A DNA stretch of 64,000 bases from Pseudodesulfovibrio alkaliphilus (GCF_009729555.1 NZ_WODC01000001.1:62001-126000), one strand, 5' to 3'; positions 7,640-16,932 are shown, counted from the stretch's first letter. Notes: generated by a model not told the origin, from the letters alone. Program-made: numbers and translations.

Positions 7640-8974
7640 ATGCCCTATGTTCCCCATACCGAAGATGAAGTCAGGGAAATGCTCGCCGCCATCGGAGTCG
7701 CCTCCATCGGCGACCTCTTTGCCGAGATCTCGGCCGAGATGCGCCCGGCCAGCTTCGACATCCCCGAAGGATTGAGCGAGATGGAAGTCCTGGCCAGGCT
7801 GGAAGCCCTGGCTGGCAAAAACGCCATTGACCGCACCAGCTTCCTCGGGGCCGGATTCTACGACCATTACATCCCGGCCGCGGTGGACGCACTGACCATG
7901 CGCGGCGAATTCTACACCGCCTACACGCCTTACCAGCCCGAGGCATCCCAGGGAACGCTCCAGGCCATCTTCGAATACCAGACCGCCGTAACCCGGCTGC
8001 TGGGCATGGAATGCGCCAACGCCTCGGTCTACGACGGAGGAACCGCGCTCTACGAGGCGCTGATGATGGCGGTACGCAAAACCAGGCGGCGCAAGATCAT
8101 CGTCTCCGAGGGGCTCAACCCCATCTACCGGGTCATGCTCGGCTCCTATACCTCGAACCTGGACCTTGAGCTTGTCACCGTTCCCCATCTTGACGGCCAG
8201 ACCGACCTGGCCGGACTTACGGCGGCCCTGGACGATGACACCGCCGCCGTGCTCGTCCAGAATCCGAATTTCTTCGGGGCCATCAACGACTTCACCGACC
8301 TCTTTGCCGCTGCCAGGGCCAGAGGGGCCGTGGCCGTCATCTCGGCCTACCCCGTGCTCCAGGCCCTGCTCAAGACACCGGGCGAAATGGGCGCGGCCGT
8401 GGCCGTGGCCGAGGGCCAGTCCCTGGGGCTGCCCCTGTCCTTCGGCGGCCCCTACCTTGGCATCATGACCTGCACCAAGGAGATGATCCGCCAGATGCCC
8501 GGCCGTATCGTGGGCCGCACCGTGGACGACGAAGGCCGCACCGGCTACGTGCTGACACTGCAAGCCCGCGAGCAGCACATCCGCCGCCAGAAGGCCACCT
8601 CAAACATCTGCTCCAACCAGTCCCTGTGCGCCCTGCGGGCCTTGGTACACATGTGCGCCCTCGGCGAACTGGGGCTTAAACGCGCTGCCCGACTCTCGGT
8701 GGAACGCGCCCACCTCTGCGCTGAACGGCTCACGGCCATCCCCGGCGTGTCCATGCTCACCAAGGGCCCCTTTGGCAACGAATTCGCCGTGAACCTGCCG
8801 GTCAACGCCTTTACGGTCATCGCCCGGTTGACTGAACGGGGCTTTGTACCCGGATTTCCGCTGGGCAGGTATTACGAAGGACTGGAAAACGGCCTACTCG
8901 TGGCCTGCACCGAAAAGACCAGCGAGGAGCAGATCGGCATCTTCGCCGAAATGCTCCGGGGGGTGCTCAGATGA
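7640..8974 (+). CDS. gcvPA: Glycine dehydrogenase (decarboxylating), subunit 1
   Basis: A 444-residue alpha subunit of the two-subunit glycine decarboxylase (P protein), full length for the family. N-terminal MPYVPHTEDEVREML and the later YTPYQPEASQGTLQ and NPNFFGAI are characteristic. It folds like a PLP enzyme but the cofactor lysine is in the partner subunit. Its TGA overlaps the ATG of gcvPB by four bases (ATGA), consistent with coupled, equimolar translation. Confidence 0.95.
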   Translation: MPYVPHTEDEVREMLAAIGVASIGDLFAEISAEMRPASFDIPEGLSEMEVLARLEALAGKNAIDRTSFLGAGFYDHYIPAAVDALTMRGEFYTAYTPYQPEASQGTLQAIFEYQTAVTRLLGMECANASVYDGGTALYEALMMAVRKTRRRKIIVSEGLNPIYRVMLGSYTSNLDLELVTVPHLDGQTDLAGLTAALDDDTAAVLVQNPNFFGAINDFTDLFAAARARGAVAVISAYPVLQALLKTPGEMGAAVAVAEGQSLGLPLSFGGPYLGIMTCTKEMIRQMPGRIVGRTVDDEGRTGYVLTLQAREQHIRRQKATSNICSNQSLCALRALVHMCALGELGLKRAARLSVERAHLCAERLTAIPGVSMLTKGPFGNEFAVNLPVNAFTVIARLTERGFVPGFPLGRYYEGLENGLLVACTEKTSEEQIGIFAEMLRGVLR

Positions 8975-10413
8975 AGACAATATTCGACACATCCGTGGCC
9001 GGCCGAGAAGGATGCTGGCCCTGCGAAGGCAAGTCCGAGGAGGCGTTCATCCCGTCCGACCTTCTGCGCCGGGGCGACATAGGGCTGCCCTCGGCCTCGG
9101 AGCTTGACGTGGTACGCCACTTCACCCGGCTCTCCCAACGCAATTTCGGGGTGGACGGCAACTTCTACCCGCTCGGCTCGTGCACCATGAAATACAACCC
9201 CAAGTTCACCGAGGTGGCGGCCGCCCTGCCCGGCTTCACCCGGCTGCACCCGGTGCTGCCCCAGCTCCAGGGCGCGGGCGGCCAATGCCAGGGAGCCCTT
9301 GAGGTCATGCACGAAACCGAGCGGCTGCTCTGCGAGATCACGGGCATGCACGCCTTCACCCTGCACCCCATGGCCGGGGCCCACGGCGAACTGACCGGCG
9401 TCATGCTCATGGCCGCCTATCACAAGGACAAGGGCAACAGGAAAACCAAGATCATCGTACCCGACTCGGCCCACGGCACCAACCCGGCCTCTGCGGCCAT
9501 CGCGGGCTACACCGTGGTTTCGGTGGAGTCTGTGGACGGCATTGTGGACCCGGCCGCCCTGGCCGCGGTGCTGGATGACGAGGTGGCGGGCATGATGATG
9601 ACCTGCCCCAACACGCTGGGCCTGTTCGAGAAGAACCTGCCCGAGATCGTCCGCCTGCTGCGAGAGGTGGACGCCCTGCTCTACTACGACGGAGCCAACC
9701 TCAACGCGGTCATGGGAAAGATGCGCGTAGGCGACGTGGGCTTCGACATCGTCCACCTCAACCTGCACAAGACCTTCGCCACCCCCCACGGCGGCGGCGG
9801 TCCCGGCTCTGGCCCGGTGGGCGTGTGCGAAAAACTTGAACCCTTCCTGCCCATCTCGCGGGTGGTCAAGCTCGAAGACGGCCAGTTCTTCCTCGACTAC
9901 GACTACCCGAAATCCATCGGCTACGTGGCACCTTTCTACGGCAACTTCGGCGTTGTGCTCAAGGCGTATGCCTACATCCTGCGCCTGGGCCGCGCCGGGC
10001 TGATTCGGGCCACGGAAAACGCCGTGCTGGCGGCCAACTACATGCGCAAGCGGCTTGAGAAACACTTCGAGATTCCCTTCAACCGCATCTGCATGCACGA
10101 ATTCGTTGCCAGCGCGGCCGAACAGGCCAAAACCGGCGTACGCGCCCTGGACATTGCCAAGGCGCTCCTGGACAAGGGATACCACGCCCCCACGGTCTAT
10201 TTCCCGCTCATCGTGCCGGAATCCATCATGATCGAGCCCACCGAGACAGAGAACAAGGAGACCCTGGACCAGTTCATCGACGCCCTCATCAGTATCGCCG
10301 AGCTGGCGGCCACAGACCCGGCAGCCGTTCAGGCCGCTCCGCGCACCCTGCCGGTCTCCCGTCTCGACGAGACCCGCGCCGCCCGCGCCATGGAGCTGAC
10401 CGATGACCTATGA
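8971..10413 (+). CDS. gcvPB: Glycine dehydrogenase (decarboxylating), subunit 2
   Basis: A 480-residue catalytic subunit. The PLP-binding lysine is K267 in HLNLHKTFATPHGGGGPG. Other family marks are FYPLGSCTMKYNPK near residue 65 and SAHGTNPASA. Together with GcvPA it decarboxylates glycine and loads the aminomethyl group on GcvH; the reaction is reversible. The gene overlaps the start of lpd by 11 bases. Confidence 0.96.
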   Translation: MKTIFDTSVAGREGCWPCEGKSEEAFIPSDLLRRGDIGLPSASELDVVRHFTRLSQRNFGVDGNFYPLGSCTMKYNPKFTEVAAALPGFTRLHPVLPQLQGAGGQCQGALEVMHETERLLCEITGMHAFTLHPMAGAHGELTGVMLMAAYHKDKGNRKTKIIVPDSAHGTNPASAAIAGYTVVSVESVDGIVDPAALAAVLDDEVAGMMMTCPNTLGLFEKNLPEIVRLLREVDALLYYDGANLNAVMGKMRVGDVGFDIVHLNLHKTFATPHGGGGPGSGPVGVCEKLEPFLPISRVVKLEDGQFFLDYDYPKSIGYVAPFYGNFGVVLKAYAYILRLGRAGLIRATENAVLAANYMRKRLEKHFEIPFNRICMHEFVASAAEQAKTGVRALDIAKALLDKGYHAPTVYFPLIVPESIMIEPTETENKETLDQFIDALISIAELAATDPAAVQAAPRTLPVSRLDETRAARAMELTDDL

Positions 10414-11764
10414 TCTCGTGGTCCTGGGCGGAGGTCCGGGCGGATTCGACGCGGCAGTGGCCGCGGCCGGGCATGGCCTGAAGGTCGCCCTGGTGGAAAA
10501 GGGCTTTCTCGGCGGCACCTGCCTCAACCGGGGCTGCATCCCCACCAAGCTGTGGCTGGGCGCCACGTCCGCCATCGACGAATTGCACAACCAGGCCAGA
10601 ATGAAGGTCGCCTCGGGCGAGGTGGTCGTGGACTTCCCAGCCCTCCAGGCCCGCGTGACCAAACATCTGGCGGGCACACGCAAGGCCATGGTCATGCAGC
10701 TTGGCAAGCTCGGCGTGGAGTTGGTGGAAGGAATGGGCAGACTGGCGGGCCAAGGCACGGTGGAGGTCGAGACGGCCGACGGAACCAGGACGCTTACATC
10801 CGCCAATGTCGTCATTGCCACCGGGTCCAAGCCCATCTTCTTTCCGGGCCTTGAGCCGGACGGTGAGTGCGTGCTCGACTCGGACATGTTCCTGGCCATG
10901 AAGACCATGCCCGCCTCCCTCATCGTGGTCGGGGCAGGCTTCATCGGCCTTGAGATGGCCCAGGTGGCCCACCGCCTCGGGGCCAGGGTCACGGTCATCG
11001 ACGCCATGGACCGGGTTGCCCCGCTGGAAGACCCCGAGGTCTCGGCCGCCCTCCTGACCATCTTCAAGCGGTGGAAATGGGACGTACTGCTCGACAAACG
11101 GGTATCCGGCGTCCGAACCGCAGACGGCCAAGGCGAGCTGACCCTGGACACAGGCGAGAAGCTCGCGGCCGACATCATCCTGGTGGCCGTGGGACGCGGC
11201 CCGACGACCGACGGGCTCGGCCTCGAAACCGTGGGCATCGCCACCCCCATGCGGCGCATCGAGGTGGATGACCGCCTCCGGGCCGCGCCGGGCATCCACG
11301 CCGTGGGCGATGTCAACGGCATCATCCAGCTGGCTCACGCCGCATCGCATCAGGGCCATTACGTGGCCGCCCTGGTGGCCGGAAAGACCGACGCCCCCTA
11401 CGACTCCGGGCCGGTGCCCAGTGTGCTCTACGGCGCACCCGAGGTCATGCGCGTGGGCCGCATGGAGAGCGAAGTCCACCTGGCCGACGAGGGGTGCGAG
11501 GTTTCCCGCGCTCCCCTGGCAGCCAATCCCATGGCCCAGGCCCATGCCGCCACCCAGGGATTCGTCAAGGTGATCTGGGCCAAAGGCCGCGTGGCAGGGA
11601 TCACGGCCGTGGGCCACGATGTGTCCCGCCTGACCACCCCGGCCACCATGATCGTGCGCCAGGGCTGGACCGCCGACGACCTGCACTCCATCGTCTTCCC
11701 CCATCCCTCCCTGGATGAATCGCTGCTGGCCGCGCTTCAGGCCGGACGTACCCCGGTGGAATAA
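10403..11764 (+). CDS. lpdA: Dihydrolipoyl dehydrogenase
   Basis: A 453-residue flavoprotein disulfide reductase that reoxidises the lipoyl arm of GcvH (or reduces it when the system runs toward glycine synthesis). FAD-binding GGGPGG at residues 9-14, redox-active pair C40 and C45 (GGTCLNRGCIP), NAD-binding GAGFIGLEM mid-protein and the C-terminal catalytic His-Glu region PHPSLDES. Its place as last gene of the gcv operon indicates dedication to the glycine system, not to a 2-oxoacid dehydrogenase. Confidence 0.95.
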   Translation: MTYDLVVLGGGPGGFDAAVAAAGHGLKVALVEKGFLGGTCLNRGCIPTKLWLGATSAIDELHNQARMKVASGEVVVDFPALQARVTKHLAGTRKAMVMQLGKLGVELVEGMGRLAGQGTVEVETADGTRTLTSANVVIATGSKPIFFPGLEPDGECVLDSDMFLAMKTMPASLIVVGAGFIGLEMAQVAHRLGARVTVIDAMDRVAPLEDPEVSAALLTIFKRWKWDVLLDKRVSGVRTADGQGELTLDTGEKLAADIILVAVGRGPTTDGLGLETVGIATPMRRIEVDDRLRAAPGIHAVGDVNGIIQLAHAASHQGHYVAALVAGKTDAPYDSGPVPSVLYGAPEVMRVGRMESEVHLADEGCEVSRAPLAANPMAQAHAATQGFVKVIWAKGRVAGITAVGHDVSRLTTPATMIVRQGWTADDLHSIVFPHPSLDESLLAALQAGRTPVE

Positions 11765-11790
11765 CCCGCACCCCACATCCGAGAGCACAA

Positions 11791-11825
11791 AGAGGGGAAG
11801 GCCATGGCGGCCCTCCCCTCTTTTT
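11791..11825 (+). terminator. Terminator of the gcv operon
   Basis: AGAGGGGAAGGCC (11791-11803) pairs with GGCCCTCCCCTCT (11809-11821) with one mismatch, followed by TTTTT. It lies between convergent genes (lpdA and the SDR ending at 11851), so it may also stop transcription from the right, where the opposite strand has TTTGTG. Confidence 0.85.
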
Positions 11826-11850
11826 CGCCGTGTCGGCTTGCGCTCCCCGG

Positions 11851-12552
11851 CTACCTCGGAAACGACCCGTTGTTGATGTCCAGGCAGGTGCCGTTAATGT
11901 ATTCCGGGCAGTCGGTGGCCAGCCAGAGAATGGCCCGGGCCACTTCCTCGGCCCTGGCGAAACGGCCGGTGTACACGGCCTGGAGAATCGCCTTTTTCCG
12001 GGCCTCGGGGATGACATGAAGCATGTCGGTCTCCACGGGGCCGGGGGCCACGGCATTGACCACCACCCCGCTCGGGCCGAGGAGCTTGGCAAAGCTCTTG
12101 GTCAGGTTGATCAGCCCGGCCTTGGTCACGCCGTACCAGATGTCCGGGTGGCCGATCTGCCCGGCGATGGACGCGTTGTTGACGATGCGGCCATGGCCCT
12201 GGGCGGTCATGTGTCGGGCCGTCTCGCGAATCAGGGCGGCCGGAGACTCCAGGTTGAGACGCAGGATGGTACGCACCTTGTCTTCTGGATACTGGTCGTA
12301 GGGCAGGGCGTACATGACGCCCGCGTTGTTGACCAGTACGTCCACGGGGTCGAGCCGGGCCACCAGGGCAGGGATGCCCTCCACATCGCTCAGATCGTAC
12401 TCCACGGCCGTGACGGCAGCGTTCCCGGCCAGCGGGAAGCTGGAAAAATCACGGGCCACGACGGTGACGCGGCAGCCTCGTTCGATGAACAACATGGTGG
12501 TTTCCAGGCCGATACCCTTGTTGCCTCCGGTGATCATGATATGTTTTTTCAT
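11851..12552 (-). CDS. Short-chain dehydrogenase/reductase
   Basis: A 233-residue classical SDR. Cofactor motif TGGNKGIG (8-15), VLVNNAG (72-78), and the catalytic set S128, Y140, K144 (YGVTK). The C-terminal NGTCLDINNGSF is a variant of the usual GxxxxVDGG end. It is likely soluble and NAD(P)-dependent; the substrate is unknown. An AGGAGA is 11 bases before the ATG, a little far but plausible. It is monocistronic. Confidence 0.85.
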   Translation of the reverse strand: MKKHIMITGGNKGIGLETTMLFIERGCRVTVVARDFSSFPLAGNAAVTAVEYDLSDVEGIPALVARLDPVDVLVNNAGVMYALPYDQYPEDKVRTILRLNLESPAALIRETARHMTAQGHGRIVNNASIAGQIGHPDIWYGVTKAGLINLTKSFAKLLGPSGVVVNAVAPGPVETDMLHVIPEARKKAILQAVYTGRFARAEEVARAILWLATDCPEYINGTCLDINNGSFPR

Positions 12553-12725
12553 GGGAAGTCACTTCTCCTGTGTTTGATTCGATGTTGCATTTCTGATGCT
12601 ACCCGCACGCGGCCCGAGCGTCCACCCGCCGACGACCGCCCCACTCAGGCACCACTGCCCGCTTCCCTTCAAGGACAGGATGTGATTGAATCGATAAAAA
12701 TCCACCCGCAACCAGCGAGGCTTCC

Positions 12726-13172
12726 GTGATTCTGGACACCCTGGCAAACGCCGACCGTTACGCAGCCCTCAATCCCCGCTTCCGGGCCGCCTTCGACTTT
12801 CTGCGCAGAAGCGACCTGTCCGCCTTGCCCTTGGGCCGGGTGGACATTGACGGCCCGCTTTATGCCATGATCGCCAAGGGGTCAGGCCGGACCCCCATGG
12901 AAGCTCTCATGGAGACCCATGACCATTATATCGACATCCACCATGTCCTGAGCGGTTGCGAGACCATCGGCTGGAAGGCGCGGCCCGACCTCGGCCCGGC
13001 CACAGCAGAGACAGATACGCGAACGGATGTAGCCTTCTACCACGACAAGCCCGAGGCATGGACAACGGTATCGCCCGGCATGATCGCCATCCACTTTCCC
13101 GAGGATGCTCACATGCCCATGCTCTCAGGCGGCGAGGTGCACAAGGTGGTGGTCAAGGTGCCCGTGGAATAA
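12726..13172 (+). CDS. YhcH/YjgK/YiaL family protein
   Basis: A 148-residue DUF386 (cupin-like barrel) protein. Family marks are the N-terminal MILDTLANADRY, HDHYIDIHHVLSG (with candidate metal-binding histidines), and a C-terminal FPEDAHMP followed by a VHKVVVKVP strand. Members are linked to sugar or sialic-acid catabolism in enterobacteria, but no sugar genes are near here. The start is GTG 12726 with a weak GCGAGG upstream. Confidence 0.85.
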   Translation: MILDTLANADRYAALNPRFRAAFDFLRRSDLSALPLGRVDIDGPLYAMIAKGSGRTPMEALMETHDHYIDIHHVLSGCETIGWKARPDLGPATAETDTRTDVAFYHDKPEAWTTVSPGMIAIHFPEDAHMPMLSGGEVHKVVVKVPVE

Positions 13173-13266
13173 GGGGGAAGGAAAACCCGCCACAAGAACC
13201 GGAAAGCCCGCAGCGAGCCAACTTACGGCATCACAGGATCAATCAGCGGGGAGAGGCGGCCGTAGC

Positions 13267-13785
13267 TCAGTGGACCACCTGCTCGTCCATGTCCGCCGCG
13301 TAGAAACCTCCCTGTTGGGGCATTTCCAAGGCCATGAGCCCCTCCACGGACAGATCCGGCCCGGCCCAGAGGACGCCTTTCACGGCAAATCCCCGCGCCA
13401 GCCGCTTGGCGTGGTCCAGAGCCAGGGCGACCTGCTGGACGTACTGCTCACGAGAAAAGACGAACTCTGCGTCGTGGGTCCAGTCGGGCATAGGCTCCTC
13501 GGCAGGCCAGGAGATGGGGTTGCGCAGCCGCCACTTGACCGTGTCGGCAGTATGCGAAACCACGACACCGTCGTCGATGCCCAGGCAGGAGGGATCGCCG
13601 CAGTCGCAAGTGTAGATGAAGAACTCGCCGGACATGGTTGAGGAGGTGACGAGGTCCACAGGGTCCACATACACATTGGGCTCGTGCAGGAACTGACCGT
13701 CCACCGACAAGTTGAAGTCGATGTAGGCATCCTCGGGGTGCGTCTCATCCAATGACAGCGTAACGGAAATCCTGATCTCGTTCAT
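13267..13785 (-). CDS. Conserved-looking protein with CxCGxxxC motif, unknown function
   Basis: A 172-residue soluble protein starting at ATG 13785 (MNEIRISVTL), after a short AGGA. A compact cysteine group YTCDCGDPSCLG (about residues 57-68) suggests a metal site. The rest is mixed alpha/beta with acidic character. I do not recognise the family. Codon use resembles the neighbours. It stands between convergent yhcH-type gene and a divergent hypothetical gene. Confidence 0.65.
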   Translation of the reverse strand: MNEIRISVTLSLDETHPEDAYIDFNLSVDGQFLHEPNVYVDPVDLVTSSTMSGEFFIYTCDCGDPSCLGIDDGVVVSHTADTVKWRLRNPISWPAEEPMPDWTHDAEFVFSREQYVQQVALALDHAKRLARGFAVKGVLWAGPDLSVEGLMALEMPQQGGFYAADMDEQVVH

Positions 13786-14000
13786 GGGTAGTGTTCCTGG
13801 GCTCCTTTGGCCGCAGGGGCGGCCGCCGACAGGCATGTAGCACATTCGCGCACCCTTCACAACGCCGGGAATCACCCCCTCCCTTCCGCCCCGAGGCGCG
13901 GCTCTTCCCCCCATCCGCCACATGCTCATACGACTTGAGACCCGAGGCGAAAACGGGTATCCACAGTATCCTTCCATGACACCACACGAGGAGACCATCC

Positions 14001-14525
14001 ATGGCCGCATACGAGATCACCCCCCTTTCACCCATGCCCGAGTTCGACATCATGTACTTTATGGAAATCGCTGGGGAAACCCGCGTGGACCACGAGGCGA
14101 TGGAAGAGTTCGAACCTTTCTGGGACAAATGGGCCGCCAACAACCTCAAGGCATACAAGCTGACCAACCCCGACGGAGCGGGCAGCTTTCTGCTTATCTT
14201 CCTTGATCAAGAGGTCGAGGACACCATTGAAGGCGTCTGGCAGGACTCGCCCACCCATGGCCTGCTCTTCCACGCCCTGGCCATCACCATGGTCATGAGC
14301 GCGGCCCAGGGTTTTGTTCCCGAGCTTTCTGACGGCAACTGTGCGCCGCTCCCCAGACCCGGCGAGGGCGTACTCGGAGCCTTTTCCGAGCTGGGGCTGA
14401 CCTGGAACCAGGAGGGCACGGTCAACCGGAAATACGCGGTACTCACGCCCTATCCCTATGCAGGCGGGTGCGAGGTGTGCTACCTGAGTGCGTCATGTCC
14501 CAAAAGCACAGCCAGGAGCAACTGA
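14001..14525 (+). CDS. Unknown protein with C-terminal cysteine cluster
   Basis: A 174-residue soluble protein, preceded by GAGGAGACC. It ends in GGCEVCYLSASCPKS, three cysteines within ten residues, which suggests a metal or disulfide site at the C-terminus. Its TGA is only two bases before the ATG of the cyuA-like gene, so the two are very likely translated from one message. No known domain. The coupling suggests a role linked to cysteine or serine breakdown, which is inference only. Confidence 0.65.
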   Translation: MAAYEITPLSPMPEFDIMYFMEIAGETRVDHEAMEEFEPFWDKWAANNLKAYKLTNPDGAGSFLLIFLDQEVEDTIEGVWQDSPTHGLLFHALAITMVMSAAQGFVPELSDGNCAPLPRPGEGVLGAFSELGLTWNQEGTVNRKYAVLTPYPYAGGCEVCYLSASCPKSTARSN

Positions 14526-14527
14526 CC

Positions 14528-15844
14528 ATGCCCTTCTCGGTCAAGGATGTTCTTTCGATGCAGGTGGCCCCGGCCCTGGGCTGCACCGAGCCGGTGGCCA
14601 TCGCCCTGGGCGCTGCGGCCGCCGTGTCGATATTGCCCGACACGGGATTCGATTCCATGGAAATATTCCTGGACCCCAACGTCTACAAGAACGGCTTGGC
14701 CGTCTCCATTCCCGGAACAGGCGGGCTCTCGGGCCTGGACATGGCCGCCGCCCTGGGCGCATCCGGCGGCGATCCCTCCCTGCGCCTCGAAGTGCTCCGC
14801 CCCATTCTTGACAGCCATGTGGCCGAGGCCAAGGCCACCCTTGCCGCCGGGAAGATCACCGTCTCGCTGCTCAAGGACCGCCACGGACTCTTCGTACGCA
14901 GCGTGATCCGGCGCGGCGACGATGTGGCCGAGAGCGTTATCGAGGGGCTGCACGACAATATCACCAGCCTGACCCTCAACGGACGGCCTGTGCCAAGCCC
15001 GCTGCTCAAGCCCCACGGCGAGGACGGCCACGCCAGACTCGTGGAGATGGAGGAATGGCTCAAGGGACTCTCCCTGACCGAAATCATGGCCCTGACCGAT
15101 GACCTGGACGAGGCAGACCTCGCCTTTGTGCGCGAAGGGGTCGATGTGAACATGCGTCTGGCCGAGCAGGGTCTCAAGTACGGGCTGGGCCTTGGCGTGG
15201 GCAAGACCCTCGAGCGGCTGGTGCGCCAAGGGCTGATCAAGAAGGACATGGTCCTGGCAGCGCGCATTCTCGCCTCCAGCGCGGCGGACGCCCGCATGTC
15301 CGGCGTGCCGCTCCCGGCCATGAGCTCCGCCGGATCGGGCAACCACGGGCTGACTGCCATACTGCCCATCTGGGCGGTCAAGGACTTCATCGACGATGCC
15401 GACGAGAAGACCGTGCTCGAAGCCATAGCCCTCTCACACATCGTCACCGCCTTTGTGAAGGCCCACACGGGCCGACTCTCGGCCATATGCGGCTGCTCGG
15501 TGGCGGCCGGGGCCGGGGCCACGGCAGGCATCACCTACCTGCTCGGCGGCGATGCCGTCCACATCGCCGGAGCCATCAAGAACCTGCTCGAAGACCTGGC
15601 GGGCATCATCTGCGACGGGGCCAAGGCCGGATGCGCCCTCAAGCTGTCCACCGCAGCCGGCACGGCGGTACAGGCCGCCCTCTTCGCCCTGCACGGGGTC
15701 AACGTCCACTCCAGCGATGGCATCATCGGCGATTCTTCCGAAGACACCATGCGCAACATCGGCACTCTGGCCGTGGACGGCATGATCCAGACCGACCGGA
15801 CAATCCTCGACATCATGCTGCGCAAGAGGCTTGCCGAGGCATAG
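14528..15844 (+). CDS. cyuA: L-cysteine desulfidase / L-serine dehydratase alpha-family protein (CyuA/YhaM)
   Basis: A 438-residue member of the iron-sulfur serine dehydratase/cysteine desulfidase family (UPF0597, SDH_alpha fold). Cysteines fit the cluster pattern: C19 in ALGCTEP, C321 and C323 in ICGCSVAAG, and further C-terminal cysteines in IICDGAKAGC. GSGNHG near residue 275 is also conserved. I chose ATG 14528, with AGGAG nine bases upstream, over an in-frame ATG at 14495. The archaeal member makes pyruvate, ammonia and sulfide from cysteine; the true substrate here (cysteine or serine) cannot be read from sequence. Confidence 0.85.
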   Translation: MPFSVKDVLSMQVAPALGCTEPVAIALGAAAAVSILPDTGFDSMEIFLDPNVYKNGLAVSIPGTGGLSGLDMAAALGASGGDPSLRLEVLRPILDSHVAEAKATLAAGKITVSLLKDRHGLFVRSVIRRGDDVAESVIEGLHDNITSLTLNGRPVPSPLLKPHGEDGHARLVEMEEWLKGLSLTEIMALTDDLDEADLAFVREGVDVNMRLAEQGLKYGLGLGVGKTLERLVRQGLIKKDMVLAARILASSAADARMSGVPLPAMSSAGSGNHGLTAILPIWAVKDFIDDADEKTVLEAIALSHIVTAFVKAHTGRLSAICGCSVAAGAGATAGITYLLGGDAVHIAGAIKNLLEDLAGIICDGAKAGCALKLSTAAGTAVQAALFALHGVNVHSSDGIIGDSSEDTMRNIGTLAVDGMIQTDRTILDIMLRKRLAEA

Positions 15845-15855
15845 CCCCGCCTCCA

Positions 15856-15890
15856 CGAAAAAGCCCTGCCCACGCAAGCGGACAGGGCTT
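15856..15890 (-). terminator. Terminator after the 155-residue minus-strand gene
   Basis: AAGCCCTG (15861-15868) and CAGGGCTT (15883-15890) form an 8-bp stem; reading the minus strand it is followed by TTTTTC. It sits between convergent genes, 12 bp past cyuA and 23 bp past the gene at 15913. Confidence 0.75.
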
Positions 15891-15912
15891 GAAACCACTG
15901 TATCGAAAAAGT

Positions 15913-16380
15913 CTAGAAATAGACCAGAGCCTGAGGCGGGGTCTTGCCCTCGAAGAAGGCTTCCACCCGCTCCCTGTCGGCCACGCTGATCCTCAGATCC
16001 GAAAGGTGCAGCGGCATTGCGAGGCCGCCGTAGGTCCTGACCGCCCTGTCGATGAAGTCTGCGTCCACAAAGGCGGCGCGGATGGTCACAGGGCGCCCTC
16101 CCCAGCCCACGGTAAGGCTCACCTCAGGCTGACGGTCAGGGCTCCTGGTGATGAAGTTGCCGGTACGGACCAGGCACTCGGAAACCTGATCGGGAAACAT
16201 CCCGGCCATGCGACCCAATTGATCGACAAAGGCAGGCATCACCGCCAGATAGTGCAAATGATCGATCTTGCAGGCAATGGAGCGGCCGGGCATGTTCAGC
16301 ATCCAGGGCTCCTCGGCAAATCCGCGCCCAAGAGCCCGTTGCACCCTCTCGACCATCTCGGCATAATCCTTGATAGGCAT
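15913..16380 (-). CDS. Unknown 155-residue protein
   Basis: A soluble protein with GGAGGG six bases before the ATG. It has a helical N-terminal half (with PGRSIACKIDHLH) and a strand-rich second half (EVSLTVGWGGRPVTIRAAFVDADFI). No signal peptide, membrane segment or family I recognise. Codon use is like the surrounding genes. It has its own terminator and lies downstream of a lipoprotein gene that also has one, so it is probably transcribed from its own promoter. Confidence 0.6.
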   Translation of the reverse strand: MPIKDYAEMVERVQRALGRGFAEEPWMLNMPGRSIACKIDHLHYLAVMPAFVDQLGRMAGMFPDQVSECLVRTGNFITRSPDRQPEVSLTVGWGGRPVTIRAAFVDADFIDRAVRTYGGLAMPLHLSDLRISVADRERVEAFFEGKTPPQALVYF

Positions 16381-16424
16381 GGCGCCCTCCCCCGCAATGA
16401 CGTTCCAGCCGCCCAGGCGGCCCC

Positions 16425-16454
16425 AAAAAGAAGACGCCCCGGCAAGCGGGGCGT
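16425..16454 (-). terminator. Terminator after the lipoprotein gene
   Basis: GACGCCCCG (16433-16441) and CGGGGCGTC (16446-16454) make a 9-bp stem with a four-base loop; the minus strand continues TTCTTTTT. Confidence 0.85.
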
Positions 16455-16461
16455 CGTTCGC

Positions 16462-16932
16462 TCACTTGGTGCTGGTGGAGAACTGCTGCATGTACCGGGC
16501 GTTGAGTTCGGCATTTATTTTGGCCTTAATGGCCTTGACCTCGGCCGCGCCCACATCCGGGGCGAGCTTGTGGAGCGTGTCCGGCAGAATGCGCTCGCAA
16601 TACTCGCTACGTGCATAGGTGTTCAGGTTCTCGTGCTCGGTGCTGGTTGCCACATCGTAGCAGACCACTATCTTGGCGGCGTAGTAATTTTCGTAGGCCC
16701 CGGCAGCATCACCCGCATTTTCAGCGCACTTCGCCTTGAGAAAATAGGCATAGGCGATGTCCATGGTCTCGTTGGGCCGGGCGATGGTCTGGTCGAAGAA
16801 CGGCTGGGCGGCGGCGCAATCCCCCTGCTTATACAAAGCAACCCCTTGGTCCAGAGCGGTCCGCTGTCCACCGCATGCGGCCAGCGCAGCGGCAACACCC
16901 AGCAACATGGCAACCATCAGTATCCTCTTCAT
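16462..16932 (-). CDS. Small TPR-like outer-membrane or periplasmic lipoprotein
   Basis: A 156-residue protein starting at ATG 16932 with GAGG eight bases upstream. Signal peptide with lipobox LAAC (cysteine about residue 19) followed by GGQ, so processing by signal peptidase II is expected; the glycine at +2 favours outer-membrane sorting. Residues 25-95 contain two helical hairpins with TPR character (ALYKQGDCAAAQPFFDQ and AYFLKAKCAENAGD). Likely an envelope scaffold; no partner is suggested by its neighbours. Confidence 0.75.
   Translation of the reverse strand: MKRILMVAMLLGVAAALAACGGQRTALDQGVALYKQGDCAAAQPFFDQTIARPNETMDIAYAYFLKAKCAENAGDAAGAYENYYAAKIVVCYDVATSTEHENLNTYARSEYCERILPDTLHKLAPDVGAAEVKAIKAKINAELNARYMQQFSTSTK

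Noticed and set aside
13258-13290. tRNA-like box GGCCGTAGCTCAGTGG
   Set aside because: The D-arm-like start is there, but no anticodon arm, T-loop or acceptor pairing follows; the bases contain the stop codon of the gene ending at 13267.
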